This document shows, piece after piece, positions 18,687 through 28,130 of a stretch of DNA of 64,000 nucleotides. Under the pieces are notes generated by a model. It worked only from the letters and a program-made list of their open reading frames with translations, was not told the DNA's origin and ran no database searches. The stretch comes from Roseobacter sp. MED193 (GTDB taxonomy: Bacteria; Pseudomonadota; Alphaproteobacteria; Rhodobacterales; Rhodobacteraceae). The stretch covers positions 1,939,363-2,003,362 of the forward strand of contig NZ_CH902583.1 in NCBI RefSeq assembly GCF_000152965.1, read 5' to 3'. The translations under genes and the position numbers were made by a program. Each line of letters opens with the position of its first letter. Position 1 is the stretch's first letter.

Positions 18687-20147
18687 ATGGCTATATCTGT
18701 TGACACATTCTTCCTGAACCCAGACGCACAGGGCACCCTGCAGGCGCAGATCCAGGAAATGATTGCCGAAGGCATCCTCTCGGGACGCTTTCTCGTTGGT
18801 GAGAAACTGCCCTCTTCACGCAAACTGGCGTTACACCTGGGCATTAGCCGCATCACTGTAACCCTGGCCTATACCGAGTTACTGGCAAATGACTACCTGA
18901 CCTCGCGCGGCCGTTCCGGATACTATGTGTCAGAAAATGCGCCAGTGCCGCCGAGCTACACCCCGCCGGTTCAATCAGAGGAAGCCGTGGACTGGGGGCA
19001 TATGCTGGTGCGCACCTTCACCGGTGGCGACACACCGCGCAAAGCCCGCGATTGGCGCAGCTATCGCTACCCTTTTATTTACGGGCAGGCCGACCCATCC
19101 CTGTTTGATCATGCCAACTGGCGGCTCTGTTCCCTGCGGGCCCTGGGACAAAAGGATTTTGCCGCCCTAACGGATGACTATTTCGACCAGGATGATCCGC
19201 TGCTGATCGAATATATCGCCCGCCATACTCTGCCCCGGCGCGGCGTCATTGCGCGCCCCGAACAAATCCTGATCACCCTTGGTGCCCAGAACGCGCTCTG
19301 GCTCGCGGGTCAGTTGTTGCTGAACCGGGGACGCAAGGCCACCATCGAGGATCCCACCTATTACACCCTGCGCGACCAGTTGCACCACGTCAGGTGTCAG
19401 GTCGAGTGTATACCCGTGGATAAGGACGGCTTGCCGCCTCAGGAAATCTCGGACGACACAGATGTGATTTTCTGCACCCCAAGCCACCAAAGCCCAACCA
19501 CCGCGACCATGCCCATGGCACGTCGCCGCGAACTGTTGCAACGGGCCCATGATATTGACGCGGTCATTGTCGAAGACGACTATGAATTTGAGATGTCTTT
19601 CATGACCGCTCCCTCGCCCGCGCTGAAATCGCTCGATAGCGACGGTCGGGTCATCTATGTCGGCAGTTTTTCCAAATCGCTGTTCCCGGGCCTACGGCTG
19701 GGCTACATGGTTGGCTCCGAAGCCTTTATTCGCCAGGCCCGTGCCCTGCGTGCCAATGTGCTGCGTCACCCTCCCGGGCATGTGCAGCGCACCGTCGCCT
19801 ATTTTCTGTCGCTGGGCCACTATGACGCCCAGATCCGCCGGACGGCCAAGGTTCTGCAGGACCGCCGCCATGTCATCGAAGAGGCCATTACCGCCCATGA
19901 CCTCACCGTCTCGGGTGCCGGGGTCTATGGCGGGTCATCCCTGTGGATGCATGCGCCGGAAGGCGTCGACATGGCAGAGGTTGCGGAACGGCTCAAACCC
20001 GACAGCGTCATTGTTGAACCCGGGGCTCCGTTCTTTTCGGCCCAGAATCGGCAACATAACTACTTCCGGCTCGGATATTCTTCCATCTCGGCCAACCGCA
20101 TCGCGCCGGGTATGGAACTATTGGCGAAGGCGCTCAAAAAGAGGTAA
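18687..20147 (+). CDS. tauR: MocR/GntR-type regulator TauR
   Basis: 486 residues from ATG 18687, which has AAGGTG upstream and leaves the candidate TauR boxes outside the gene; an upstream TTG at 18651 would run through them. The N-terminal GntR winged helix ('GEKLPSSRKLALHLGISRITV', about residues 36-56) is fused to a fold-type I aminotransferase-like domain ('VIYVGSFSKSLFPGLRLGYMV' contains the PLP lysine motif). TauR activates taurine genes in Rhodobacter with taurine as effector. Location 260 bp upstream of xsc and 2.9 kb downstream of tpa supports the name. Confidence 0.88.
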   Translation: MAISVDTFFLNPDAQGTLQAQIQEMIAEGILSGRFLVGEKLPSSRKLALHLGISRITVTLAYTELLANDYLTSRGRSGYYVSENAPVPPSYTPPVQSEEAVDWGHMLVRTFTGGDTPRKARDWRSYRYPFIYGQADPSLFDHANWRLCSLRALGQKDFAALTDDYFDQDDPLLIEYIARHTLPRRGVIARPEQILITLGAQNALWLAGQLLLNRGRKATIEDPTYYTLRDQLHHVRCQVECIPVDKDGLPPQEISDDTDVIFCTPSHQSPTTATMPMARRRELLQRAHDIDAVIVEDDYEFEMSFMTAPSPALKSLDSDGRVIYVGSFSKSLFPGLRLGYMVGSEAFIRQARALRANVLRHPPGHVQRTVAYFLSLGHYDAQIRRTAKVLQDRRHVIEEAITAHDLTVSGAGVYGGSSLWMHAPEGVDMAEVAERLKPDSVIVEPGAPFFSAQNRQHNYFRLGYSSISANRIAPGMELLAKALKKR

Positions 20148-20192
20148 TCGGCCCAGCCGCCCCACGGGGCAGAGAGCAATTTCAGCAATTAA

Positions 20193-20209
20193 TGAGATAT
20201 TTCATCTCA
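20193..20209. terminator. Short inverted repeat after tauR
   Basis: TGAGAT and ATCTCA are separated by 5 bases, in an AT-rich stretch 46 bp after the tauR stop. The stem is only 6 bp and there is no clean T tract, so it could be a weak terminator or an operator. Confidence 0.35.
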
Positions 20210-20295
20210 ATAATTTTCAACAAACCACATCAAGACAACATGCGACCCCTTGAAGGGATTAGAAAATTTCGCTCTTGGATCGAGAGCGTCGATGT

Positions 20296-20328
20296 TTGGA
20301 TCTATCCGCGTTTGGAACTGGCCCTATC
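20296..20328 (+). promoter_or_regulatory. Candidate TauR site upstream of xsc
   Basis: TGGATCTAT at 20297 and TGGCCCTAT at 20319 form a direct repeat with 22-bp register. The second half matches the tpa site over AACTGGCCCTA. It lies about 85 bp before the xsc start, in the only gap large enough for the promoter of the seven-gene xsc-soeC run. Confidence 0.6.
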
Positions 20329-20411
20329 TGACACGGCTCCGTCTGCCTAAACCGGTGTTAATCCCCGGCGACTGATCGGGGCTCTATGCGTCTCACTTAG
20401 GAGCACCCGCC

Positions 20412-22184
20412 ATGAAAATGACCACCGAGGAAGCCTTTGTAAAAACCCTGCAAATGCACGGTATCCAGCATGCATTTGGGATTATTGGTTCGGCCATGAT
20501 GCCGATCTCTGACATCTTCCCCAAAGCTGGTATTACCTTCTGGGACTGCGCCCACGAAGGATCCGGCGGCATGATGGCAGACGGCTATACCCGCGCCACT
20601 GGCAAAATGTCGATGATGATTGCCCAAAACGGTCCCGGCATCACAAACTTTGTCACCGCCGTGAAAACCGCCTATTGGAATCACACGCCGCTCTTGTTGG
20701 TGACGCCACAGGCCGCCAATAAGACCATCGGCCAGGGTGGTTTCCAGGAAATGGAACAGATGCGCATGTTTGCCGACTGCGTCTGCTACCAAGAAGAGGT
20801 GCGCGATCCCTCTCGCGTGGCCGAGGTCCTGAACCGTGTGATCATGCAGGCCAAACGTGCCTCTGCCCCAGCCCAGTTGAACATCCCACGCGATATGTGG
20901 ACCCAGGTCGTTGACATCACCCTGCCTCAGATCGTGGAATTCGAACGTCCCGGCGGCGGCGAAGCTTCGCTGCAGGAGGCTGCCGACCTGCTGTCGAAGG
21001 CCAAGTTCCCAGTGATCTTGAACGGTGCCGGCGTGGTTCTGGCCGGTGGTATCGAAGCCTCCAAGGAACTTGCTGAGCGTCTGGGTGCACCCGTCTGTGT
21101 CGGCTACCAACACAATGACGCCTTCCCCGGCTCGCACCCACTCTTTGCCGGTCCGCTAGGCTACAACGGCTCCAAGGCCGGTATGGAATTGATCGCCAAG
21201 GCCGATGTGGTCCTTGCCCTGGGCACCCGGCTGAACCCGTTTTCAACCCTTCCTGGCTATGGCATCGACTACTGGCCGGTGGATGCAAAAATCATCCAGG
21301 TCGATATTAACCCCGACCGCATCGGCCTGACAAAGAAGGTCAGTGTTGGTATCGTTGGCGACGCCAAGAAAGTCGCAACCTCGATCCTCGAAAAACTCTC
21401 TGACACTGCCGGGGATGAAGGTCGTGATGATCGCATGAACCTGATCTCCACTGCAAAATCCACCTGGGCACAGCAGCTCTCCTCGATGGATCACGAAGAT
21501 GACGATCCAGGCACCACCTGGAACGAGCGCGCCCGTGCCGACAAGCCAGAGTGGATGAGCCCCCGCATGGCCTGGCGTGCCATCCAGGCGGCCCTGCCGA
21601 AAGAGGCAATCATTTCCTCTGATATTGGCAACAACTGTGCCATCGGCAACGCCTACCCATCCTTCGATGAAAGCCGCAAGTATCTTGCCCCCGGCCTGTT
21701 TGGCCCCTGTGGTTATGGCCTGCCAGCCGTTGTTGGCGCCAAAATCGGCTGCCCTGACGTCCCGGTAGTTGGCTTTTCCGGCGATGGCGCCTTTGGCATT
21801 GCCGTGACCGAACTCACCGCAATTGGCCGCGGCGAGTGGCCCGCCGTGACACAGGTGGTCTTCCGCAACTACCAGTGGGGCGCGGAAAAGCGCAATTCGA
21901 CCCTCTGGTTTGACGACAACTTTGTAGGTACCGAACTGGACCAACAGGTGTCTTACGCAGGCATCGCCAATGCCTGTGGTCTGAAAGGCGTCGTTGCCCG
22001 CACCATGGATGAATTGACCGCTGCGCTCGCGCAGTCGGTTGAAGACCAAAAGAACGGGATCACCACTCTCATTGAGGCCATGATCAACCAGGAACTGGGG
22101 GAGCCGTTCCGTCGCGACGCGATGAAAAAGCCCGTCGAGGTGGCCGGTATCGATCCTGCAGACATGCGCGAACAGCAGGTCTGA
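20412..22184 (+). CDS. xsc: Sulfoacetaldehyde acetyltransferase Xsc
   Basis: 590 residues, AGGAG upstream. This is a thiamine-diphosphate enzyme of the acetolactate synthase superfamily. It converts sulfoacetaldehyde plus phosphate to acetyl phosphate and sulfite. The catalytic glutamate is in 'CAHEGSGGMMADGYTRATG', and the ThDP/Mg site is 'GFSGDGAFGIAV' with the downstream 'FRNYQWGAEKRN', which is characteristic of Xsc. Length agrees with known Xsc. It is the first gene of a run in which both products have a dedicated next enzyme: AckA for acetyl phosphate and SoeABC for sulfite. Confidence 0.96.
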   Translation: MKMTTEEAFVKTLQMHGIQHAFGIIGSAMMPISDIFPKAGITFWDCAHEGSGGMMADGYTRATGKMSMMIAQNGPGITNFVTAVKTAYWNHTPLLLVTPQAANKTIGQGGFQEMEQMRMFADCVCYQEEVRDPSRVAEVLNRVIMQAKRASAPAQLNIPRDMWTQVVDITLPQIVEFERPGGGEASLQEAADLLSKAKFPVILNGAGVVLAGGIEASKELAERLGAPVCVGYQHNDAFPGSHPLFAGPLGYNGSKAGMELIAKADVVLALGTRLNPFSTLPGYGIDYWPVDAKIIQVDINPDRIGLTKKVSVGIVGDAKKVATSILEKLSDTAGDEGRDDRMNLISTAKSTWAQQLSSMDHEDDDPGTTWNERARADKPEWMSPRMAWRAIQAALPKEAIISSDIGNNCAIGNAYPSFDESRKYLAPGLFGPCGYGLPAVVGAKIGCPDVPVVGFSGDGAFGIAVTELTAIGRGEWPAVTQVVFRNYQWGAEKRNSTLWFDDNFVGTELDQQVSYAGIANACGLKGVVARTMDELTAALAQSVEDQKNGITTLIEAMINQELGEPFRRDAMKKPVEVAGIDPADMREQQV

Positions 22185-22189
22185 AACTG

Positions 22190-22936
22190 ATGGAGCTGCC
22201 CTTTGATCTGACAGCAGGCCAAGGGGCATATCTGGCCGCCGCATTGTTTGCGGCGGCCTATGTTCGCGGCTACTCCGGCTTTGGGTTTTCCGCGATTTTT
22301 ATCATTCTTGCGGCACTGACCACCAATCCGCTGCCACTGATCCCGGTGATTTTCTCCTGCGAAATCGCCATGACGCTATTTCAGGCGCGTGGCATTCGGG
22401 CCCATGTAGACTGGTCCCGAATGCGTCCTTTGCTGGTTGGCGCCGCGATTGCAACTATCCCCTCTGTGACTGTCATGGCGCATCTCGGGGAGGCTCAGGC
22501 ACGTCTGGCGATCTCTGCCGTCATTCTAGGCCTCAGCCTCATTCTGCTCAGTGGCTGGCAGTTGCGTCGTGAGATTGGCTTTGGCGGCAATCTATCGGTT
22601 GGCCTTCTCTCTGGCATGGTCAACAGCGCCGGAGTTGGAGGCCTGCCTGCGGCGGCTTTTCTGACAGCGCAACCTCTGGCCCCGGCGGTGTTTCGTGCCA
22701 CAATGATTGTATTTCTCACCGGAATTGATCTGATGGCCCTGCCCGTCATGCATGCCAATGGTCTGACCGGGACAGAGACCCTCATGGGGGTTCTGCTGGC
22801 CTTCCCCATTTTGGGGGTCGGCATCTGGGCCGGGGGACTGCGGTTTTCATCAGCCTCTCAGGCGCAGTTTCGCCGGGCAATCGTAATCTTGCTAACCCTG
22901 TTTTCCGTTCTCAACATCCTGAAGGTGGCGCTATGA
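22190..22936 (+). CDS. TauE/SafE family permease, candidate sulfite exporter
   Basis: 248 residues, six or more hydrophobic segments. The start lies 5 bp after xsc and its stop overlaps ackA (ATGA). Family features are 'RGYSGFGFSAIFIILAALTTNPLPLIPVI' near the N-terminus and the repeat 'LLSGMVNSAGVGGLPAAAFLT' in the second half. A family member, TauE of Cupriavidus necator, was proposed as the sulfite exporter of taurine metabolism. Position between xsc and ackA makes export of sulfite or a related anion the best guess. Confidence 0.85.
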   Translation: MELPFDLTAGQGAYLAAALFAAAYVRGYSGFGFSAIFIILAALTTNPLPLIPVIFSCEIAMTLFQARGIRAHVDWSRMRPLLVGAAIATIPSVTVMAHLGEAQARLAISAVILGLSLILLSGWQLRREIGFGGNLSVGLLSGMVNSAGVGGLPAAAFLTAQPLAPAVFRATMIVFLTGIDLMALPVMHANGLTGTETLMGVLLAFPILGVGIWAGGLRFSSASQAQFRRAIVILLTLFSVLNILKVAL

Positions 22937-24087
22937 CTCACCCAGCCGACATTCTGGTGCTGAATACAGGCTCTTCTTCAGTGAAATTTGCGGTCTTCGA
23001 CGCCCAGCTGCAAGAGCAGATGAGCGGCGTAGCTGAGGGCATAGGTGGCCGTGGTCACCTACGTGTCGGAGCCGAAAAAGAAGCCTTGGAGCTGCCCACC
23101 CACGGTCGGGCTCTCGCGGCCATCCTAGAGCGTCTAACCAAGGCGCGCGCGGGAGCAGACAGCCTACGCGCAGTGGCCCACCGGGTGGTCCATGGAGGCA
23201 CCTCGCTCACCACTCCCTCCCGTGTCACCTCCGCGGTACGGGCCGAAATCCAAGCCTGCGTACCCCTGGCCCCGCTTCACAACCCCCATGCGCTATCGGC
23301 GATTGACGCTCTGGAACAATTGGCGCCGGATCTGCCGCAATACGCCAGTTTTGACACCGCCTTCCATGCCGACGCCCCCGAAGTGGCGCGTCGCTACGCT
23401 CTGCCGCCCCGGGCCGAAGCCCTGGGCCTGCGTCGCTATGGGTTCCATGGCCTCTCCTACGCCTCTATCTGCCGCTGCCTGCCAAAAGTATCTGGCGCTC
23501 TGCTGCCATCGCGTCTGCTTGCCTTTCACTTGGGCAACGGGGCCTCAATTTGCGCCATCAAAGACGGACGATCGGTCGCCACCACCATGGGGTATTCCCC
23601 CTTGGAAGGGCTGACCATGGGCACCCGTGTGGGCACCCTTGACCCCAATGCCACTCTCAGGCTTGTCGAGGAAATCGGCCTTACAGAGACCAAGGCGCTG
23701 CTAAACAACCGCTCCGGCCTTGCGGGCCTGTCGGGTGGGCTGTCGGATATGCGCGCCCTGGAAAAAGCAGACACGCCCGAGGCTCAGTTTGCCATCGCGC
23801 ATTTCTGCTACTGGGCCATCCGGCACGGACACAGCATGATTGGAGCCATGGGCGGCTGCGACGCAATTGTCTTTACCGGCGGCATTGGCGAAAACGCCCG
23901 CAACATTCGCGCCCGCATCATGGAAGGGTTTGGCTGGCTTGGCTGTGACATCGATCCTGGGAAGAATGCCCGAAACGCGCCCAGCCTGACTCTCCCTGGC
24001 GCTGCGACGGTGGCCTGGATCGTTGCAGCAGAAGAAGAGCGTGAGATCGCTATGAATGCCAGCGCCCTGATGGAGGTGGGCGCATGA
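22933..24087 (+). CDS. ackA: Acetate kinase AckA
   Basis: 384 residues. ASKHA-fold acetate kinase motifs: 'LVLNTGSSSVKF' at the N-terminus, 'AHRVVHGG', 'FDTAFH', 'HLGNGASICAIKDGRSVATTMGYSPLEGLTMGTR' region and 'VFTGGIGENA'. It converts acetyl phosphate and ADP to acetate and ATP. Its start overlaps the TauE-like gene. Its presence directly behind xsc means that acetyl phosphate from taurine yields ATP here; many relatives carry pta in this place instead. Confidence 0.95.
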   Translation: MTHPADILVLNTGSSSVKFAVFDAQLQEQMSGVAEGIGGRGHLRVGAEKEALELPTHGRALAAILERLTKARAGADSLRAVAHRVVHGGTSLTTPSRVTSAVRAEIQACVPLAPLHNPHALSAIDALEQLAPDLPQYASFDTAFHADAPEVARRYALPPRAEALGLRRYGFHGLSYASICRCLPKVSGALLPSRLLAFHLGNGASICAIKDGRSVATTMGYSPLEGLTMGTRVGTLDPNATLRLVEEIGLTETKALLNNRSGLAGLSGGLSDMRALEKADTPEAQFAIAHFCYWAIRHGHSMIGAMGGCDAIVFTGGIGENARNIRARIMEGFGWLGCDIDPGKNARNAPSLTLPGAATVAWIVAAEEEREIAMNASALMEVGA

Positions 24088-24106
24088 GACCGTCACTGCT
24101 GCAGCA

Positions 24107-25171
24107 ATGCGGCTCAAGCCGAAGAGACCTGCCGTGACCGACACGAGCCTCCGCAACCGTTCCATGCAGATGGCACAGACCCTGCGCGGCCATGCAAAGG
24201 AACTGTTTCCTGGTGTTGCAGTGGCGCTGATTGTCGCTGTTACCGCGCAGTTCCTGGCAGAGCATTACGCCACCCCCGCCATGTTGCTGGCCTTGCTGCT
24301 CGGCATCGCTGTCAGCTTTCTTGGTGAAGAAGGCAAAACTGTTGCTGGCATTGCCTTTTCTGCGCGCGCACTGCTGCGTCTGGGAATTGCCTTTCTGGGC
24401 GTACGGGTCTCAATGATGCTGATGGTGGGCCTGGGCTGGGATCTGATCGCCTTGGTGGTTGGAGGCGTGATCGCCACCATTGGCTTTGGCCTGCTGGTGG
24501 CGCGGTTCTTTGGCCACAAATGGCGCTTTGCCCTGCTCACAGCCGGATCTGTCGCGATCTGCGGGGCTTCGGCCGCCATGGCAATCAGCGCCATACTGCC
24601 CCGCGATGACCGCTCCGAAGAGCGACTAATCTTTACCGTGATGGGAGTCACCGTACTCTCCACCGTTGCCATGATTGCTTATCCTATCTTGGTGAAATTT
24701 CTTGATCTGGACTCGGTTCAGGCAGGCGTTTTCCTTGGTGGGACCATCCATGATGTGGCCCAGGTTGTTGGCGCAGGCTTTTCCATCTCAGAACAAACTG
24801 GCGATACGGCCACCCTGGTCAAACTGATGCGCGTCGCCATGCTGGCACCCATCGTCTTGATGGCCTCTCTGATGATCCGTTCCTTTGCTGAGCTGCCGAC
24901 AGATGGCACCCGTCCGCCGCTGTTGCCCGGCTTTGTTGTTGCCTTTTTGGGTTTGGCGCTGCTCAATTCCTTTGGGTTTATCCCGGCAGTAATCAGCGAC
25001 ACGCTCAGCCAGGTTTCACGGTGGCTCTTGCTGACGGCCATTGCCGCCGTCGGCATGAAGACAAATCTGAAACAGGTGCTGGCCGTCGGAGGCGCTGCCA
25101 TCGCCCTCATAATCGTAGAAACACTGTTCATTGCCGGGCTTATCCTGGCAGGGATCACGATCCTTACCTGA
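24107..25171 (+). CDS. YeiH/UPF0324 family putative sulfate exporter
   Basis: 354 residues from ATG 24107; a GTG at 24134 is an alternative start. About ten hydrophobic helices. Family landmarks: 'LLLGIAVSF', 'RLGIAFLGVRVS', 'AICGASAAMAISAILP' and 'GGTIHDVAQVVGAG'. The family is widely annotated as putative sulfate exporter because members (SuyZ, TauZ type) sit in sulfonate-degradation clusters. Here it lies between ackA and soeABC, so removal of the sulfate formed by SoeABC is a consistent role. Transport itself has not been shown for this protein. Confidence 0.85.
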   Translation: MRLKPKRPAVTDTSLRNRSMQMAQTLRGHAKELFPGVAVALIVAVTAQFLAEHYATPAMLLALLLGIAVSFLGEEGKTVAGIAFSARALLRLGIAFLGVRVSMMLMVGLGWDLIALVVGGVIATIGFGLLVARFFGHKWRFALLTAGSVAICGASAAMAISAILPRDDRSEERLIFTVMGVTVLSTVAMIAYPILVKFLDLDSVQAGVFLGGTIHDVAQVVGAGFSISEQTGDTATLVKLMRVAMLAPIVLMASLMIRSFAELPTDGTRPPLLPGFVVAFLGLALLNSFGFIPAVISDTLSQVSRWLLLTAIAAVGMKTNLKQVLAVGGAAIALIIVETLFIAGLILAGITILT

Positions 25172-25213
25172 TACCCAAAGAGGGGCCAGGCAAACAAAGA
25201 CAAGGGAGGCCAG

Positions 25214-28039
25214 ATGACGTTCCAGCAACCCCGGGTGGAAACATCCCCCAAGGTATCCGACGAGATCCGTCAGACCACCTGCTACATGTGCGCGTGCCGC
25301 TGTGGCATTAACGTGCACATGAAGGATGGCAAAGTTGCCTATATCGAGGGCAATCGGGATCATCCCGTCAACAAGGGTGTGCTCTGCGCCAAGGGCTCAG
25401 CAGGCATCATGCAGGTCAATGCGCCCTCGCGTCTGAAGGCACCTTTGAAACGGGTCGGTCCAAGGGGCTCAGGAGAGTTCGAGGAAATCTCTTGGGAGGA
25501 GGCGCTGGACATTGCCACCGAATGGCTGGAGCCAATCCGCCGGGATGACCCCTCCAAACTGGCCTTCTTTACCGGTCGGGACCAATCCCAGAGTTTTACC
25601 GGCTTCTGGGCGCAGAACTTTGGCACCTGCAACTACGCAGCCCACGGCGGCTTTTGCTCGGTCAATATGGCGACCGCCGGTATCTATACCATGGGCGGCG
25701 CTTTTTGGGAGTTCGGCCAGCCTGACTGGGACCACACCAAGCTGTTCATGCTGTTTGGCGTTGCTGAAGATCACGACAGCAACCCGATCAAAATGGGCCT
25801 GGGCAAGATCAAGGCCCGTGGCGCACGGGTGATTGGCGTCAATCCGATCCGCTCAGGGTACAATGCCATCGCGGACGATTGGGTGGGCATCACCCCGGGC
25901 ACCGACGGGCTGTTCATTCTAGCGCTGGTGCATGAGTTGATGAAGGCCGGCAAGATCGATCTGGACTACCTCAGCCGCTACACCAATGCGCCGGTTCTGG
26001 TGAACCAGGATCCCAACTCTCCAGACAAGGGCCTGTTCCTGCGCGACGACCACGGCACGCCGCTGGTCATCAACCGCACCACCGGCAAACTTGCGCCCTT
26101 TGACATGAAAGGCGTACGGCCTGATCTGGGCGGCAGCTTCAAGATGGGTGATGTCACCCATGTCTCTGTTTTTCAACTGATGGCAGACCGCTACCTCAAG
26201 GACGAATACGCCCCCGAAGCCGTGGCCGAGCGCTGTGGCATCCCAGCCAAACGCATCCGCGCCATTGCCGCAGAGCTGGCCCGCGTCGCCTTTGACGAGG
26301 CCTTTGAGCTCGATCAGGAATGGACAGATTTCCGCGGCGAGAAACACGACAAAATGATCGGCCGACCCGTCGCCATGCACGCCATGCGCGGGATCTCTGC
26401 CCATGCCAACGGTTTTCAAACCTGCCGCGCCCTGCATGTGCTGCAAATCCTGCTCGGCACCGTGGAGGCCCCCGGCGGTTTCCGCTTCAAACCGCCCTAT
26501 CCCAAACCGGTTGAAGCCCACCCGGCGCCCCATTGCCGCGTCACCCCCAACAAACCCCTGGATGGTCCGCATCTGGGCTTTGTGCACGGCCCCGAACATC
26601 TGGCGCTGAAAAGTGATGGCAGCCCAGCGCGTATCGACAAGGCCTTTACCTGGGAAAACCCCATGTCCAGCCATGGGCTGATGCATATGGTGATCTCTAA
26701 CGCCCATGCGGGCGACCCCTACAAGATCGACACCTTGTTCATGTATATGGCCAATATGTCGTGGAACTCCTCGATGAACACCGGCGGTGTCATCGACATG
26801 CTGACGGATAAGAGCGAGGACGGCGAATACAAGATCCCCCGCATCATCTATTCCGATGCCTATTCCTCGGAAATGGTGGCCTATGCCGATCTAATCCTGC
26901 CCGACACCACCTATCTGGAGCGCCACGACTGCATCTCGATGCTGGACCGCCCCATCTGCGAGGCCGATGGCGCCGCCGATGCGATCCGCTGGCCAGTGAT
27001 CGAACCGGACCGGGATGTGCGCGGTTTCCAAACCGTATTGGTGCAGCTGGCCAACAAGATGAAACTGCCCGGCTTTACCGCTGAGGACGGCAGCGCCAAA
27101 TGGCAGGACTACGCCGATTACATCGTCAACCATGAGCGCAAACCGGGTATCGGCCCGCTGGCCGGTTTCCGCGGCCCCGATGGTGACAAATCCGGGCGCG
27201 GTGAGCCAAACCCAGAGCAGCTGGACAAATACATCAAAAACGGCGGTTTCTTTGTCGAACATATCCCGGCCGAGGCCAGCTATTTCAAACCCTGGAACCG
27301 CGCCTATCAGGACTGGGCCGTAGACCTTGGGCTCTACGACAGCCCGCAGCCCTATCTGTTCCAGCTCTATGTCGAACCGATGCGCAAGTTTCAGCTGGCC
27401 GCCGAGGGCCACGGCGAGCGCCAGCCCCCTGAGCATCTGCGCCAGCGCATCAAAGACACCATGGACCCGCTGCCGATCTGGTATGAGACCGATCAACAGG
27501 GCAACGAGGGTTTCACCGTCAACGCCCTCACCCAGCGCCCGATGGCGATGTATCATTCCTGGGGCACACAGAATGCCTGGCTACGCCAGCTGCATGGCCG
27601 CAACCCGCTCTATCTGCCGACAAAGCTGATGCGACAACACGATCTGGCAGATGGCGATTGGGCCCGCGTCTCCTCTCCCCATGGGGAAATCACCGTACCC
27701 GTGATGGAAATGGCGGCGCTGAACGACAATACCGTCTGGACCTGGAATGCTATTGGCAAGCGCAAGGGCACCTGGGGCCTGCAGGAAGATGCGTCCGAGG
27801 CCACCAAAGGCTTCCTGCTCAACCATCTGATTCACGAGCTGATGCCGCCCAAGGGCGACGGGCTTCGCTGGGCCAACTCCGATCCCATCACCGGCCAGGC
27901 CGCCTGGTTTGATCTCAAAGTGAAAATTGAAAAAGCAGGTGCCCCAGAAGATTTCACCGAAAGCCAACCCGCGCTGGAGCCCATTAAATCTCCCGTCGGC
28001 ACTGGCCCCAAAGATCTGACATGGAAGGTGGGCAAATGA
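25214..28039 (+). CDS. soeA: Sulfite dehydrogenase (quinone) molybdoprotein SoeA
   Basis: 941 residues, AGGGAGG upstream. A DMSO-reductase-superfamily Mo-bis-MGD protein with an N-terminal [4Fe-4S] motif C23-x2-C26-x3-C30-x27-C58. No twin-arginine signal is present, so the enzyme is cytoplasmic, as known for SoeABC and unlike periplasmic SorAB. The C-terminal molydopterin-binding barrel ('LMRQHDLADGDWARVSSPHGEI', about residues 805-825) is complete. It oxidises sulfite to sulfate and passes electrons through SoeB to SoeC and quinone. Assignment to sulfite rests on this architecture and on its place behind xsc. Confidence 0.88.
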   Translation: MTFQQPRVETSPKVSDEIRQTTCYMCACRCGINVHMKDGKVAYIEGNRDHPVNKGVLCAKGSAGIMQVNAPSRLKAPLKRVGPRGSGEFEEISWEEALDIATEWLEPIRRDDPSKLAFFTGRDQSQSFTGFWAQNFGTCNYAAHGGFCSVNMATAGIYTMGGAFWEFGQPDWDHTKLFMLFGVAEDHDSNPIKMGLGKIKARGARVIGVNPIRSGYNAIADDWVGITPGTDGLFILALVHELMKAGKIDLDYLSRYTNAPVLVNQDPNSPDKGLFLRDDHGTPLVINRTTGKLAPFDMKGVRPDLGGSFKMGDVTHVSVFQLMADRYLKDEYAPEAVAERCGIPAKRIRAIAAELARVAFDEAFELDQEWTDFRGEKHDKMIGRPVAMHAMRGISAHANGFQTCRALHVLQILLGTVEAPGGFRFKPPYPKPVEAHPAPHCRVTPNKPLDGPHLGFVHGPEHLALKSDGSPARIDKAFTWENPMSSHGLMHMVISNAHAGDPYKIDTLFMYMANMSWNSSMNTGGVIDMLTDKSEDGEYKIPRIIYSDAYSSEMVAYADLILPDTTYLERHDCISMLDRPICEADGAADAIRWPVIEPDRDVRGFQTVLVQLANKMKLPGFTAEDGSAKWQDYADYIVNHERKPGIGPLAGFRGPDGDKSGRGEPNPEQLDKYIKNGGFFVEHIPAEASYFKPWNRAYQDWAVDLGLYDSPQPYLFQLYVEPMRKFQLAAEGHGERQPPEHLRQRIKDTMDPLPIWYETDQQGNEGFTVNALTQRPMAMYHSWGTQNAWLRQLHGRNPLYLPTKLMRQHDLADGDWARVSSPHGEITVPVMEMAALNDNTVWTWNAIGKRKGTWGLQEDASEATKGFLLNHLIHELMPPKGDGLRWANSDPITGQAAWFDLKVKIEKAGAPEDFTESQPALEPIKSPVGTGPKDLTWKVGK

Positions 28040-28051
28040 CCAAGATCCTCC

Positions 28052-28096
28052 TTTCACTTTTCCCAAAATATTCCGGGGTCCGGGGCAGCGCCCCGG
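28052..28096. repeat. Dispersed intergenic repeat and hairpin between soeA and soeB
   Basis: The 27-mer starting TTTCACTTTTCCCAAAATAT at 28052-28078 is the inverted copy (26 of 27 matches) of 29909-29935 after soeC. It is followed by a perfect 7-bp hairpin CCGGGGC-AGC-GCCCCGG at 28080-28096. It fits a family of short repeats common in roseobacter intergenic regions. Lying inside the operon, it may affect mRNA processing or the ratio of SoeA to SoeBC. Confidence 0.7.
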
Positions 28097-28130
28097 TCCT
28101 GCACGTCAAAATGAGCGGAGGTATGTTCTG

